A stretch of DNA of 64,000 bases, from the NCBI GenBank assembly GCA_963847615.1, contig CAWKAN010000016.1:310001-374000 (forward strand). The letters are read 5' to 3'. The stretch comes from Palsa-883 sp963847615. Its GTDB lineage: Bacteria > Pseudomonadota > Alphaproteobacteria > Acetobacterales > Acetobacteraceae. Positions 46,054 through 54,733 of this stretch are shown here, in pieces. Each line of letters opens with the position of its first letter. The first letter of the stretch is position 1. The notes under the pieces were generated by a model. That model was not told the origin of the DNA and made no database searches. It saw nothing but the letters and a program-made list of their open reading frames with translations. A program made the translations under genes and the position numbers.

Positions 46054-46422
46054 ATGGCGCAGTCTTGCCTGGTGGTCGATGACAGTCGGGTGGTCCGCAA
46101 GGTCGCCCGGCGGATCCTCGAAGGACACGGCTTCGCGGTCATCGAGGCAGCAGACGGCCAGCAGGCGCTGGACGCCTGCGGCCAGGCGATGCCGGACTGC
46201 GTGCTGCTCGACTGGAACATGCCGGTGATGAACGGCATCGAATTCCTCAAGGCCTTGCGTGCCAAGTACGGGCCGAACCGGCCCTCGGTCGTGTTCTGCA
46301 CGACGGAAACCGACATGTCGTTCATCGAGCAGGCGATCGAGCACGGCGCCCAGGAATTCATCATGAAGCCGTTCGACGAGGATATCCTGATCGGCAAGTT
46401 CGCCCAGGTCGGCCTGCTGTGA
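46054..46422 (+). CDS. cheY: CheY-type single-domain response regulator
   Basis: 122 aa, receiver only. Acidic pocket VVDDS (D9, D10), phospho-Asp53 in LLDWNMPVMNG, the conserved Thr in FCTTETD and Lys in IMKPFDED. Phosphorylated by CheA it would act on the flagellar motor or serve as a phosphate sink. Its stop overlaps the GTG start of cheB. Confidence 0.92.
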   Translation: MAQSCLVVDDSRVVRKVARRILEGHGFAVIEAADGQQALDACGQAMPDCVLLDWNMPVMNGIEFLKALRAKYGPNRPSVVFCTTETDMSFIEQAIEHGAQEFIMKPFDEDILIGKFAQVGLL

Positions 46423-47549
46423 TCGTTGCGCTGCGTCCCGCACCGGAGGCTGCCGCGGCGCAGGCGCAGGTCCGCGTCATGGTGTGCGACAATTCGGTGG
46501 CCATTCGCGGCGCGATCGTGCGCATGCTGGAGAGCGATCCGGCAATCCGGGTGGTGGCGCGCGCGGTGAACGGCCAGGCGGCGGTCGACGAACTGGCCCG
46601 CACGCCGGTCGACGTGCTGGTGCTCGACATCGAGATGCCGGTGCTGGATGGCCTGGCCGCGTTGCCGTTGCTGCTGCGGGCCGATCCGGACCTGCGGGTG
46701 ATCATGGCCTCGACCCTGACCACGCGCGGCGCCGACGTCGCGATGCGCGCGCTGCGGCTGGGCGCGGCCGATTACGTGCCGAAACCCAGCTCGATCGGCG
46801 CGGCGGGGGACGCCACGTTCCGCACCGAACTGATCGAGAAGGTCAAGGGCCTGGCGCGGCTGCGCCGGCGCAGCGCCGCCGCATCGACCGGGTCGCCCGC
46901 CGCTTCGGCTGCGGCGGCCGGACGCAGCCCGTCGCCGGCTTTGCGCCTGCGCCCGGCAGCCCCGCTGCCGGCGCGGCTGCTGGCGATCGGCAGCTCGACC
47001 GGCGGCCCGCAGGCGCTGTTCACGCTGGTGCAGGGGCTCGGGCCGACATTGCCGGTCCCGGTGGTGCTGACCCAGCACATGCCGAAAACCTTCACCCCGA
47101 TCCTGGCCGAGCACATCACCAAGCTGCGCGGCCTGCCCTGCGCCGAGGCGAAGCACAACGAGACGCTGCAGCCGGGGCGCATCTATCTTGCCCCGGGGGA
47201 CCGCCATCTGCTGGTCGAACGCACCGCCGCCGGGCTGCTGGCACGCCTGACCGAAGATCCGCCGGAGAATTTCTGCCGTCCCTCGGTCGATCCGATGCTG
47301 CGCAGCGCCACCGCCGCGTGCGACGGCCGCGTGCTGGTGGCGATGCTGACCGGCATGGGGCACGACGGCCTGGCCGGCACCGGCCGCGTGATCGAGGCCG
47401 GCGGCACCGCGATTGCCCAGGATGAGGCGACCAGCGTGGTCTGGGGCATGCCAGGCGCGGTGGCGCAGGCGGGGCTGTGCCATGCGATCCTGCCGTTGCC
47501 GGAAATCGCCGCGAAGCTGCGGGCCATGCTCGGGCAGCCGCGCGCATGA
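46419..47549 (+). CDS. cheB: CheB protein-glutamate methylesterase/deamidase
   Basis: 376 aa. Receiver domain 18-140 (MVCDNSVAIRG, phospho-Asp70 in VLVLDIEMPVLDG, KPSS), a Ser/Pro/Ala linker, and the methylesterase domain with catalytic Ser in AIGSSTGGPQAL, His in TQHMPKTF and Asp in MLTGMGHDGL. It removes methyl groups from receptors. The GTG start at 46419 overlaps the cheY stop by 4 bp, and its own stop overlaps the cheR ATG, so the three are translationally coupled. Confidence 0.93.
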   Translation: MIVALRPAPEAAAAQAQVRVMVCDNSVAIRGAIVRMLESDPAIRVVARAVNGQAAVDELARTPVDVLVLDIEMPVLDGLAALPLLLRADPDLRVIMASTLTTRGADVAMRALRLGAADYVPKPSSIGAAGDATFRTELIEKVKGLARLRRRSAAASTGSPAASAAAAGRSPSPALRLRPAAPLPARLLAIGSSTGGPQALFTLVQGLGPTLPVPVVLTQHMPKTFTPILAEHITKLRGLPCAEAKHNETLQPGRIYLAPGDRHLLVERTAAGLLARLTEDPPENFCRPSVDPMLRSATAACDGRVLVAMLTGMGHDGLAGTGRVIEAGGTAIAQDEATSVVWGMPGAVAQAGLCHAILPLPEIAAKLRAMLGQPRA

Positions 47550-48388
47550 GCGGGATGCTCGGCCTCGGCGCGTTCGACACGATCGCGGCCCTGCTGAAGG
47601 CCCGTTCCGGGCTGGCGATCGGGCCGGACAAGCTCTATCTGCTGGACACGCGGCTGGCACCGATCCTCAAGCGGCACGACCTGCGGGACCTGACCGCGCT
47701 GGCCGAGCGACTGCGCGGGCCGCGCACCGACACGCTGGCGCAGGAAGTGGTCGAGGCGATGACCACGAACGAGAGCCTGTTCTTCCGCGACGACAAGCCG
47801 TTCGAGCATGTGCGCACGCAGGCGCTGCCACGTTTGCACGCCGCCCGCGCGCCGGGCACGCCGGTGCGCATCTGGTCGGCGGCCTCGTCGTCCGGCCAGG
47901 AGGCGTACTCGCTGGCCATGACCCTGACCGATATGCGCCCCATCCTGGGCGAACGAAGGGTGGAAATCATCGGCACCGACATCGCGCGCGAGCAGCTCGC
48001 GCGGGCGCGCGATGGTCTCTACTCGCAGTTCGAGGTGCAGCGCGGGCTGCCGATGCAGCTGCTGGTCAAGCATTTCCGCAAGGAAGCCGGCGGTTGGCGC
48101 GTCGCCGAGGCGATCCGGCGCATGGTGGAGTTCCGCGAGTGGAACCTGCTGGCGGACCTGCGCCCGCTCGGACGGTTCGACCTGGTGTTCTGCCGCAACG
48201 TGCTGATCTATTTCGACCAGCCGACCAAGGCCCGGGTGCTGGAGGCGATCGCCGCGCTGATGCCGCCGGATGGGCTGCTGTATCTCGGCGGCGCGGAGAC
48301 GGTGCTGGGCATCACCAGCCGGCTTGCGCCGGTGGCCGGGGCACGGGGCGTCTATGGGCTGGCCACGGTCGCGGCGGCGGTGGCATAG
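47546..48388 (+). CDS. cheR: CheR chemotaxis protein methyltransferase
   Basis: 280 aa, starting at the ATG of an ATGA overlap with cheB. The N-terminal helical domain (LLKARSGLAIGPDKLYLL ... RLAPIL) is followed by the SAM-binding domain: EAMTTNESLFFRD, IWSAASSSGQEAYSLAM, IIGTDIAREQL, FDLVFCRNVLIYFD. It methylates receptor glutamates. Last gene of the che operon; no cheD or cheZ is seen. Confidence 0.93.
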   Translation: MSGMLGLGAFDTIAALLKARSGLAIGPDKLYLLDTRLAPILKRHDLRDLTALAERLRGPRTDTLAQEVVEAMTTNESLFFRDDKPFEHVRTQALPRLHAARAPGTPVRIWSAASSSGQEAYSLAMTLTDMRPILGERRVEIIGTDIAREQLARARDGLYSQFEVQRGLPMQLLVKHFRKEAGGWRVAEAIRRMVEFREWNLLADLRPLGRFDLVFCRNVLIYFDQPTKARVLEAIAALMPPDGLLYLGGAETVLGITSRLAPVAGARGVYGLATVAAAVA

Positions 48389-48643
48389 CGGCGCGAGCGG
48401 TTCCACCAGGCGAGCGGGACGGCGCGATCGGCGATCCGCCCGGCCGCCCGGCCATAATGGAGGTCGGGCGGCGTGGGCTAAATCGCTCGCAGCTCTGCGT
48501 GCCCCGCCCGGCGATCCGCTGAGCGGCGATTCCCCGGCCGGGCCTCCCCCGCGCTGAGCATCGCCCAGCCGGGCATCATGGTCGGCGACCACCAAGCCGG
48601 CTATCCTGCACCCCGCGGCAATTGACAGCGGAAGGGAAACAAG

Positions 48644-49366
48644 ATGTTCGACCTGCATTACTGGCCGACGCCGAACGGCAAGAAGGTGACGATCCTGCTG
48701 GAGGAATGCGGCGCGCCGTACACCATCGTGCCGGTCAATATCGGGCGCGGCGACCAGTTCACGCCGGAATTCCTCAAGATGAACCCGAACCATCGCATGC
48801 CCGTGCTGGTGGACCGCGCGCCGGCCGACGGCGGTGCGCCGCTCGTCGTGTTCGAATCGGGCGCGATCATGATGTACATCGCCGAGAAGCTCGGGAAGTT
48901 CTGGCCGCAGGACGTCCGCAGCAAATACGAGGTCGCCGAATGGCTGATCTGGCAGATGGCCAACCAGGGCCCCAAGCTCGGCGAGTGCGGGCACTTCCGC
49001 CGGCTGGGGGACAAGCAGGGCGACCAGTCCTACGCCGTGCGTCGTTTCACCGACGAGGCGAACCGCCTGTACGGCGTGCTGAACAACCGGCTGTACGACC
49101 GGCCGTACCTGGCCGGCAACGATTACAGCATCGCCGACATGATCGCCTATCCCTGGACGGTGAACTGGAAAGCCCAAGGCCAGGACATCGAGGAATTCAA
49201 ATACTTCAAGCGCTGGTTCGAACAGATCGGCGCCCGACCCGCGGTGCAGCGCGGCATGGCGGTCGGCGCCAACCTGTCCGAGGACCCCGCGAAGCTGTCG
49301 CCCGAGGAACAGGCCCGCCGCGCCAAGATCATGTACAACCAGCGCGCCCGCCCGGTGCCGGCGTAG
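48644..49366 (+). CDS. Glutathione S-transferase family protein (YfcG/YghU-like)
   Basis: 240 aa. The N-terminal thioredoxin-like domain reads DLHYWPTPNGKKVTILLEECG ... NHRMPVLVD ... VVFESGAIMMYIAEK, with Asn in PNGKK in place of a catalytic Tyr or Ser and the glutathione-binding ESGAI. The C-terminal helical domain has GNDYSIADMIAYPW. This is the nu-class pattern of disulfide-bond oxidoreductases YfcG/YghU, which use two glutathiones. Stands alone after the che operon, with GGAAAC as a weak ribosome-binding site. Confidence 0.88.
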   Translation: MFDLHYWPTPNGKKVTILLEECGAPYTIVPVNIGRGDQFTPEFLKMNPNHRMPVLVDRAPADGGAPLVVFESGAIMMYIAEKLGKFWPQDVRSKYEVAEWLIWQMANQGPKLGECGHFRRLGDKQGDQSYAVRRFTDEANRLYGVLNNRLYDRPYLAGNDYSIADMIAYPWTVNWKAQGQDIEEFKYFKRWFEQIGARPAVQRGMAVGANLSEDPAKLSPEEQARRAKIMYNQRARPVPA

Positions 49367-49390
49367 CCGAACGCCGACGCGGCGGCGGCC

Positions 49391-49942
49391 TCATGGCGTC
49401 GGGGCCGCCGCACGCTGCCGCGCCGCGGAATTCTGCACCTGCATCTCCGCGTCCCACGGCCCGGGAAACCGCCCCAGCCCGACCACGTCGGGCGCAAACA
49501 CCGCCTCCTGGCGCGGCCACTGCTCGCGCGGCAGTTCGTACGACACCTCCAACCCATTGCCGTCCGGATCGCGGAAGTAGATCCCCAGCGACAGGCCGTG
49601 ATCGACGATGCGCTCGATCGCCACGCCCTGCTCCTTCAACCGCCAATACGCCGCCTTCAGGTCATCCAGGCTCGCCATCATCCAGGCCAGGTGGTTCAGC
49701 CCCACCTGGCGCTTCTGTTGCAGCGGCGCATCGTCACCGACCTGCATCAGCGCCACCTCGTGCGACTGCTCCAGGTCCGCCGACAGGAACGCCGCCCAGC
49801 CCGCCCGGTAGTGGTAGGTGTGCAGCCCCAGCACCTCGGTGTACCATTGGTGCGAACGTTCCACATCCCGCACATAAAGATTGACATGGCCAAGATACGC
49901 CGGTCGATAGCCCATGACGTCGTTCCCCCTTGTCGTGCTCAT
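49391..49942 (-). CDS. VOC-family (extradiol dioxygenase/glyoxalase-like) protein
   Basis: 183 aa from the ATG of an ATGA overlap with the hpaB-like stop; an internal ATG at 49915 with its own GGGGGA site is equally possible (174 aa). The VOC fold is clear: HVNLYVRDVERSHQWYTEVLG ... VGLNHLAWMMASLDDLKAAYWRLKEQGV ... DHGLSLGIYFRDPDGNGLEVSYE, with metal ligands H near GHVN, H in LNHLAW and E in GLEVSYE. It may open a catechol ring made by the upstream monooxygenase; the coupling supports a shared pathway, the reaction itself is inference. Confidence 0.82.
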   Translation of the reverse strand: MSTTRGNDVMGYRPAYLGHVNLYVRDVERSHQWYTEVLGLHTYHYRAGWAAFLSADLEQSHEVALMQVGDDAPLQQKRQVGLNHLAWMMASLDDLKAAYWRLKEQGVAIERIVDHGLSLGIYFRDPDGNGLEVSYELPREQWPRQEAVFAPDVVGLGRFPGPWDAEMQVQNSAARQRAAAPTP

Positions 49943-51396
49943 AGATCCTGCTCGGAGTGCAGGAACGCCCGCACCCGCTCCGCCACCTCCTGCTTCGGAA
50001 AGATCGCGTGCAGCACCCGCGCGCGCGTCAGCGGGTCGGAGGCGAAAAACCGCTCGTACAGCACCTGCCGGCTGCCGAACGACGAGCAGGCGATGTCCCA
50101 CGCCAGGTGGAACAACCGGATCCGCTCGGGCGCCGCGCTCGTTTCGGTCGCAAGATACTGCTCGATCCACGGCGCCAGCGGCCCGCGCAGATCCTTCTCA
50201 GTCGGCGTCAGCATGAAACTTGACGACCCCAACAATTGCAGGATCTCCACCATGCGCGGATAGGCGGTCATGAACAGGTTGCGCGTGGTCTCGATCGGCA
50301 CGACGTCCGGGCACATCACGCCCCATTGGTCCACCTGCGCATCGGCCTCGGCGGCGCGCATGCACGCGCGCATCGCCACCGTGTGCGTCATCAGCTCGGC
50401 CAGCCGCTCCTCGACATGCGGCAGGTGCGCGTTGCCCAGCGCCTCGGTCATCAGCAGCGCGGTGCCCAGCACCACCTCGCACTTGGCGAGGTTCTTCGCC
50501 GCCCCCTGGTGCGCGCTGTGCGCCGAGGAATGCGTCGCCTGCGCCGTGTTGTTCAGCCGCTCGACATCGCCCAGCAGGAACACCCGCTCCCACGGCACCA
50601 CCACGTCGTCGAAGAACACCACGCAGTCCATCTCCTCGAACCGCGAGCCCAACGGATGGTCGAAATGCGACCGCCCGAGGTCGAAGCTCTCGCGGCACAG
50701 GAACCGCAGCCCCGGCGCCCCGCAGGGCAGCGCGAAGCTCAGCGCGAACGGGCTCTGCCCCGCGGTGTGCTGGCCCAGCCGCGGCGAATACACCGCGATC
50801 TCGTCGGCCAGCGGCCCCAGCGTCGCCAGCACGCGCGCCCCGCGCACCACGATGCCCGCCGAGGTCTCGCGCACCACCTGCAGCGCGGTGCCCTCGGCCA
50901 GGTTGAACGTGCCGGAGACGGTACGGCTGCGCTGCAGGTTGATCAGCGCATGGGTCAGCGCCAGGTCGTTCTCGCGGATGTACTCGTGGTAGCGCCGCAT
51001 GTTGGCGGCGAACTCCGTCCGGCCGTGGCCGAAATAATCCGCCGCCCCGGCCCAGGCGGAAAACGTCACGTTCATGAAATCGGGCGAGCGCCCCATCATC
51101 CCGCAGGTGGCGCGCGCCCAGTGCAGCATCATCTCCCGCCGCCGCACCAGCTCGTCCTGGGTGCGCGGAATGATGAACGACAGCCCGACCGGCTCGCCCG
51201 ACGATGGCGAAACGAAAACCATCGCCTCGCGCAGCTTCGCGTCGTGCTGCATGTCGTACAGCGCGGCGATGGTGCGCGCGCCGCCGGCCAGGCCGGGATG
51301 CGTGGTGACGTCGGCCACCCGCGCGCCATCCAGCCAGACCTCGCGCGCCTGGGCCCGAAGCCCGTCCAGGTACTGAAGTCCCGTCCGCGCCGCCAT
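49939..51396 (-). CDS. 4-hydroxyphenylacetate 3-hydroxylase family (HpaB-like) FADH2-dependent monooxygenase
   Basis: 485 aa. MAARTGLQYLDGLRAQAREVWLDGARV is the family start. ALTHALINLQRS, FDDVVVPWERVFLLGDV and the helical C-terminal part match HpaB-type large components, which hydroxylate phenols using FADH2 from a separate reductase. Upstream the frame stays open for another 547 codons through a repeat array, but those residues are low-complexity and repeated, so the start is set at 51396 where homology begins. The VOC gene overlaps its stop by 4 bp. The flavin reductase-like gene at 15811 is distant. Confidence 0.87.
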   Translation of the reverse strand: MAARTGLQYLDGLRAQAREVWLDGARVADVTTHPGLAGGARTIAALYDMQHDAKLREAMVFVSPSSGEPVGLSFIIPRTQDELVRRREMMLHWARATCGMMGRSPDFMNVTFSAWAGAADYFGHGRTEFAANMRRYHEYIRENDLALTHALINLQRSRTVSGTFNLAEGTALQVVRETSAGIVVRGARVLATLGPLADEIAVYSPRLGQHTAGQSPFALSFALPCGAPGLRFLCRESFDLGRSHFDHPLGSRFEEMDCVVFFDDVVVPWERVFLLGDVERLNNTAQATHSSAHSAHQGAAKNLAKCEVVLGTALLMTEALGNAHLPHVEERLAELMTHTVAMRACMRAAEADAQVDQWGVMCPDVVPIETTRNLFMTAYPRMVEILQLLGSSSFMLTPTEKDLRGPLAPWIEQYLATETSAAPERIRLFHLAWDIACSSFGSRQVLYERFFASDPLTRARVLHAIFPKQEVAERVRAFLHSEQDL

Positions 51397-51576
51397 TGCC
51401 GATCCGTCCCCGCCCGATCGTTGCGCCGAGACTACGGCGATTTGCCGCCGGGTGGAATTGCCGCCGCCGCGCCGCGCCACAACGCCCTGGCAGGCCGCCC
51501 GCCGCGCGCCGCGACGGCGGCGGTCGCGCGGGTGAGGCTGGTGGTGGGCGTGAGCATGGCGCCGCCGGCACGCCCG

Positions 51577-51664
51577 CTCGCCGTCATGGCCGGGCCTGAC
51601 CCGGCCATCCGCCCCCCGCCGGCGCCGTGTGGGTGGCCGGATCAAACCCGGCCAGGACGGCGAG
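51577..51664. repeat. Inverted repeat containing the GTCATGGCCGGGCCTGACCC word
   Basis: Arms 51577-51610 and 51631-51664 (34 bp, about 28 matches) flank a 20-nt loop. The arm word GTCATGGCC...TGACCCGGCCATCC recurs once more at 60661-60688 (26 of 28 matches). Similar words are, from general experience, common between genes in Alphaproteobacteria. Confidence 0.75.
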
Positions 51665-51737
51665 GCAACGCCATCCGGCCAGGATGAGACCGGCTGTCGC
51701 GGCACGGCGCCCACCCGCCGGCCGCTCCCGCAGCAGA

Positions 51738-53225
51738 CGCGCACCGTCGTCGCGTTGCATGGCGTTGCTGCACGCTTCTTCCGCCGCACCATCACCACCG
51801 CGGCCCGGCGCCTCGCCGCCGCCCCCGCCGCGCCAGGCGGCCAGCGGCGCCGGCGCCCGGCGCGCACCGTGCCCACCACCGGATCGTGGTCCGGTGGCAG
51901 GCTGTTGCATGGGGTCTTGCCGGGAGTTTTCGCCCGCGCCCGCATCCCCCCGGCCACGCGGACGGTGCGCCGCCGGCGCCGCGCCGCCCCAGGCGGCCAG
52001 CCGCACCGGCGCCCGGCGCGCACCGTCCCCACCACCGGATCGTGGTCCGGTGGCAGGCTGTTGCATGGGGTCTTGCCAAGAGTTTTCGCCCGCACCCGCA
52101 TCCCCCCGGCCACGCGGACGGTGCTCCGCCGGCGCCGCGCCGCCCCAGGCGGCCAGCCGCACCGGCGCCCGTGACATGACCAACGGCTTGTCCAGGTGGG
52201 TCCCCAGCCGGCCAGGGCGGGCGGGCCGCTTCGCCTGCCTCGTCTTGCGGGCGCTACGCGGCACGCCCGCCCTGGCCGGCTGGGGACTACCTGGACAAGC
52301 CTACGCCAGCGCGCCACCGCGCCAGGTCGTTGCAACGGCGGTGGTCCAGTTTTCAATGTCGCCACTGGCCCAGGCTCGGATGTCGCTTGACAGCCACCAC
52401 CGGCGCGTCGTCCGGCGGCAGACTGTTGCATGGGGTCGTTGCGCGATTTTTCACCCGCCGCCGCCGCCCGCCACCAGCCCGTTGGCTGCGGCGGCGCCCG
52501 GCGCGCACCGTCGTCATCGCCGGCGCGTCGTCCGGCGGCAGACTGTTGCATGGGGTTGTGGCGCGATTTTTCACCGGCTGCCGCATGACCCCGGCCGGCG
52601 GGCTGGCATTCCGCCGCCGCCTCCCGCCACCAGCCCGTTGGCTGCGGCGGCGCCGGGCGCGCACTGCCGCCACCACCGGCGCGTCGTCCGGCGGCAGACT
52701 GTTGCATGGGGTCGTTGCGCGATTTTTCGTCCGCACCCTCGTTGCCGCGACCGGACGGCTGACGCCCGGCCGTCACCGCGTGGCGCCCGACCACCGGCCG
52801 CGCCGGCACCCGGCGCACACCGTCCCCACCACCGGATCGTGGTCCGGTGGCAGGCTGTTGCATGGGGTCTTGCCGGCAGGTTTCGCCCGCGCCCGCATCC
52901 CCCCGGCCACGCGGACGGTGCTCCGCCGGCGCTGCGCCGCCCCAGGCGGCCAGCCGCGCCGGCGCCCGGCACGCACCGTCCCCACCACCGGATCGTGGTC
53001 CGGTGGCAGGCTGTTGCATGGGCGCCTGCCCCGGCAAAGGCCGGGTCGTTGCGCGGATTTTCGCTCACCCCCGGGTTGCCGCGACCGGACGGCTGACGCT
53101 CGGCCGGCACCGCGTGGCGCCCGATCACCGGCCGCAGCCCCCCCGGCCGGCACCGTCACCACCACCGCATCGCAGCCCGGAGGCCGGCCGCTGCCCGGAA
53201 TGTCGCCGAAGTTTTCCGACCTTCC
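51738..53225. repeat. Array of about nine diverged 120-156-bp repeats
   Basis: Each unit has a core CAGRCTGTTGCATGGGGTC followed by a TTTTCNCCCGC stretch and a Pro/Arg-codon-rich tail. Type A units start at 51865, 52021, 52818 and 52974 (spacing 156 within each pair). Type B units start at 52398, 52518 and 52674 (120, 156), then 144 to the next A unit. Degenerate units lie near 51738 and 53151. A companion module (GTTGCCGCGACCGGACGGCT...) occurs at 52741 and 53079. Long frames are open on both strands, as expected for such composition. No unique spacers, so not CRISPR. No function recognised. Confidence 0.85.
52185..52301. repeat. Large palindrome inserted in the repeat array
   Basis: Left arm 52185-52222 and right arm 52265-52301 are near-perfect reverse complements (outer GGCTTGTCCAGGT, inner CCCCAGCCGGCCAGGGCGGG), differing by one short indel, with a 42-nt loop. 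It interrupts the tail of the unit starting at 52021; the sequence between it and the next unit (52398) breaks the multiple-of-three spacing. Confidence 0.88.
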
Positions 53226-53590
53226 ATCCGCCGCCTCCCCCATGCACCGCGGCAGCGGCGGGGCGGCGAACGCGCAGTGCGGCGACGACGGTGGGCATCG
53301 GCAATCCTGTCCGGCGGTTTGTTAGAGGTCCTTACACCAAACCGCCCCACCGGCGCCACGCAAACCGTCACCCCACCGCCCGCGCCACCCAGCGACGCCC
53401 CCCGGCGGCGACCCGGGCGCCCGATCCTCGGCAAGCAAGCCGGTTTTCATCACCAGGCCGCACGAAGGCAGCCGGAGCACACGGCGACAACTGCCGCCAC
53501 AAGCCGCCTCGCCCAAGGCCGACCACCGCCCGCCGGCACCGGCCTCGCGCCGCCCAACCGCCGGCCGCAGCCGAGCGCGCCGCCCGGTAG

Positions 53591-54143
53591 CTAGGCCGGG
53601 AAGCTCAACCCGCGATAGAGGTCCGCGAGCGGCAGCGTGAGATCCACGCCCGGCAGCACCAGCGCGCCGACGGTGTGCGCGCTGGCGATCCACGCGCCAC
53701 CCGGCTCGCGGCGGAACAGCGTGGCGGCCATCGCGGTCTGTTCCAGCAGCACGTAGGCAGCGCAACGACGGCACCGCGGCGTAGTCGATCAGCTTGTCCA
53801 CCCGGTCGATGGCGGCGGTGTCGTCCGCCAGCACCGCGAAGATCGCCACCGCGTCGGTCAGGGTCCGGGTGGTCTGGTCGAGCGGACCGGCGCAGACCAC
53901 GACATCCGGAGTGCGGATGCGGGTGCCGATCCGAAGCCGCATTGCGTGCGAAACCTGGAATGGGCGATCAGCCAGCAGGCGATCCAGCAGCACGCGCAGG
54001 CGGATCACGATATCCTGGTGCGCGAGGCTGCCGCCGACCATCGGGATCACATCCCGCCCGTCGAACTCAAATTTTCCCTCCTGCCGGTCTTCCCAGGCAA
54101 GGAAGCTCTCCGTGGTCCACGGCCGATCCAGCACGGTGTCCAT
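53591..54143 (-). CDS. Uma2-family (DUF820) endonuclease-like protein (frameshifted)
   Basis: About 184 aa after removing one extra base near 53757. MTVESFLAWEDRQEGKFEFDG-type start (MDTVLDRPWTTESFLAWED), then the PD-(D/E)xK-like core of Uma2: HQDIVIRLRVLLDRLL, IGTRIRTPDVVVCAG (Asp of the active site), AVLADDTAAIDRVDKLIDYAAVPSLR, and after the shift YVLLEQTAMAATLFRREPGG ending in LPLADLYRGLSFPA. Uma2 proteins are abundant in cyanobacteria and Acetobacteraceae; their biological role is unclear. It borders the repeat array and the toxin-antitoxin zone. Confidence 0.78.
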
Positions 54144-54413
54144 GCACCGGATCATAGCCGTGGCCGGCTGGTCGCGTCGACACCGGCGCTCGATCTGCAA
54201 AATCGTGACCGCGCCCACACCCCCGCGTCATGCACCGGCGGTCGGGCAATCCCACGCAGCGCCGGACGACTTCCGTGTCACGCCGGACCCGGCCCGGCCT
54301 CCCGCTGCACGGCCGCGACGGCGGCGGCGATCTCCAACGCGCTCTTGCCCATCGCCGCGGTCAGGTTGCTGGCGGGAGTTTTTCCCGCGCTTCCATCGGT
54401 CACGCGGCATCGG
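54144..54413. other. Intergenic region with a gene-end remnant (54278..54380)
   Basis: On the minus strand a frame ending at 54278 reads LTAAMGKSALEIAAAVAAVQREAG. A similar ending, LLAAMGKSAAAIAALRRETALG, occurs at 56913-57020 on the same strand. Both look like C-terminal leftovers of one small protein family flanking the split toxin locus. No complete gene is supported. Confidence 0.4.
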
Positions 54414-54733
54414 TCACGCGACATGCGTGTGGACGAAAGCGGCCGGCGTGATGATCGGGATCCCGCGGAACGCATCCAGCGCCAGCAGGTCGGCATCGCC
54501 GGAGACGATCGCATCCGCCCGGCCGTTCACCGCCAGCTCCAGGAACTTGTCGTCTTTCGGATCGCGGCATGCGATGACCCGTTCGGCGATCGTCATAAGC
54601 TCGGCGGCGGCAAACAGCCGGCGTACGTAGTCAACGACAAACGGCGCCAACTTGGCGGCGATCCGAGGTCTGCGCAGGACCTCCATCACCGCCTGTTCGG
54701 TGGCACCCGTCTTGAGCAGGCCGCCATACCTCT
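54414..54733 (-). pseudogene. PIN-domain toxin, C-terminal part (5' part at 56448..56507)
   Basis: Open from just after a TAG at 54734: YGGLLKTGATEQAVMEVLRRPRIAAKL ... ACRDPKDDKFLELAVNGRADAIVSGDADLLALDAFRGIPIITPAAF. This is the C-terminal two thirds of a COG1569-type PIN toxin (CRDPxDDKFLELAVNGRAD and SGDxDLLAL are diagnostic). The N-terminal MxLVADTN motif is missing here but present at 56507 beside its antitoxin, 1.7 kb upstream on the same strand. The gene therefore appears interrupted. About 14 codons between the fragments are lost or unrecognisable. Confidence 0.75.

Noticed and set aside
49939..53037. A single 1032-aa protein fusing the repeat array to the HpaB-like enzyme
   Set aside because: The first 547 residues are low-complexity repeats with several frames equally open; homology to HpaB starts exactly at the ATG at 51396 with the normal N-terminus.
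51738..53225. Possible CRISPR array or phage tail-fibre repeats
   Set aside because: No constant short repeat with variable spacers, and no collagen-like or other tail-fibre pattern; units diverge along their whole length.
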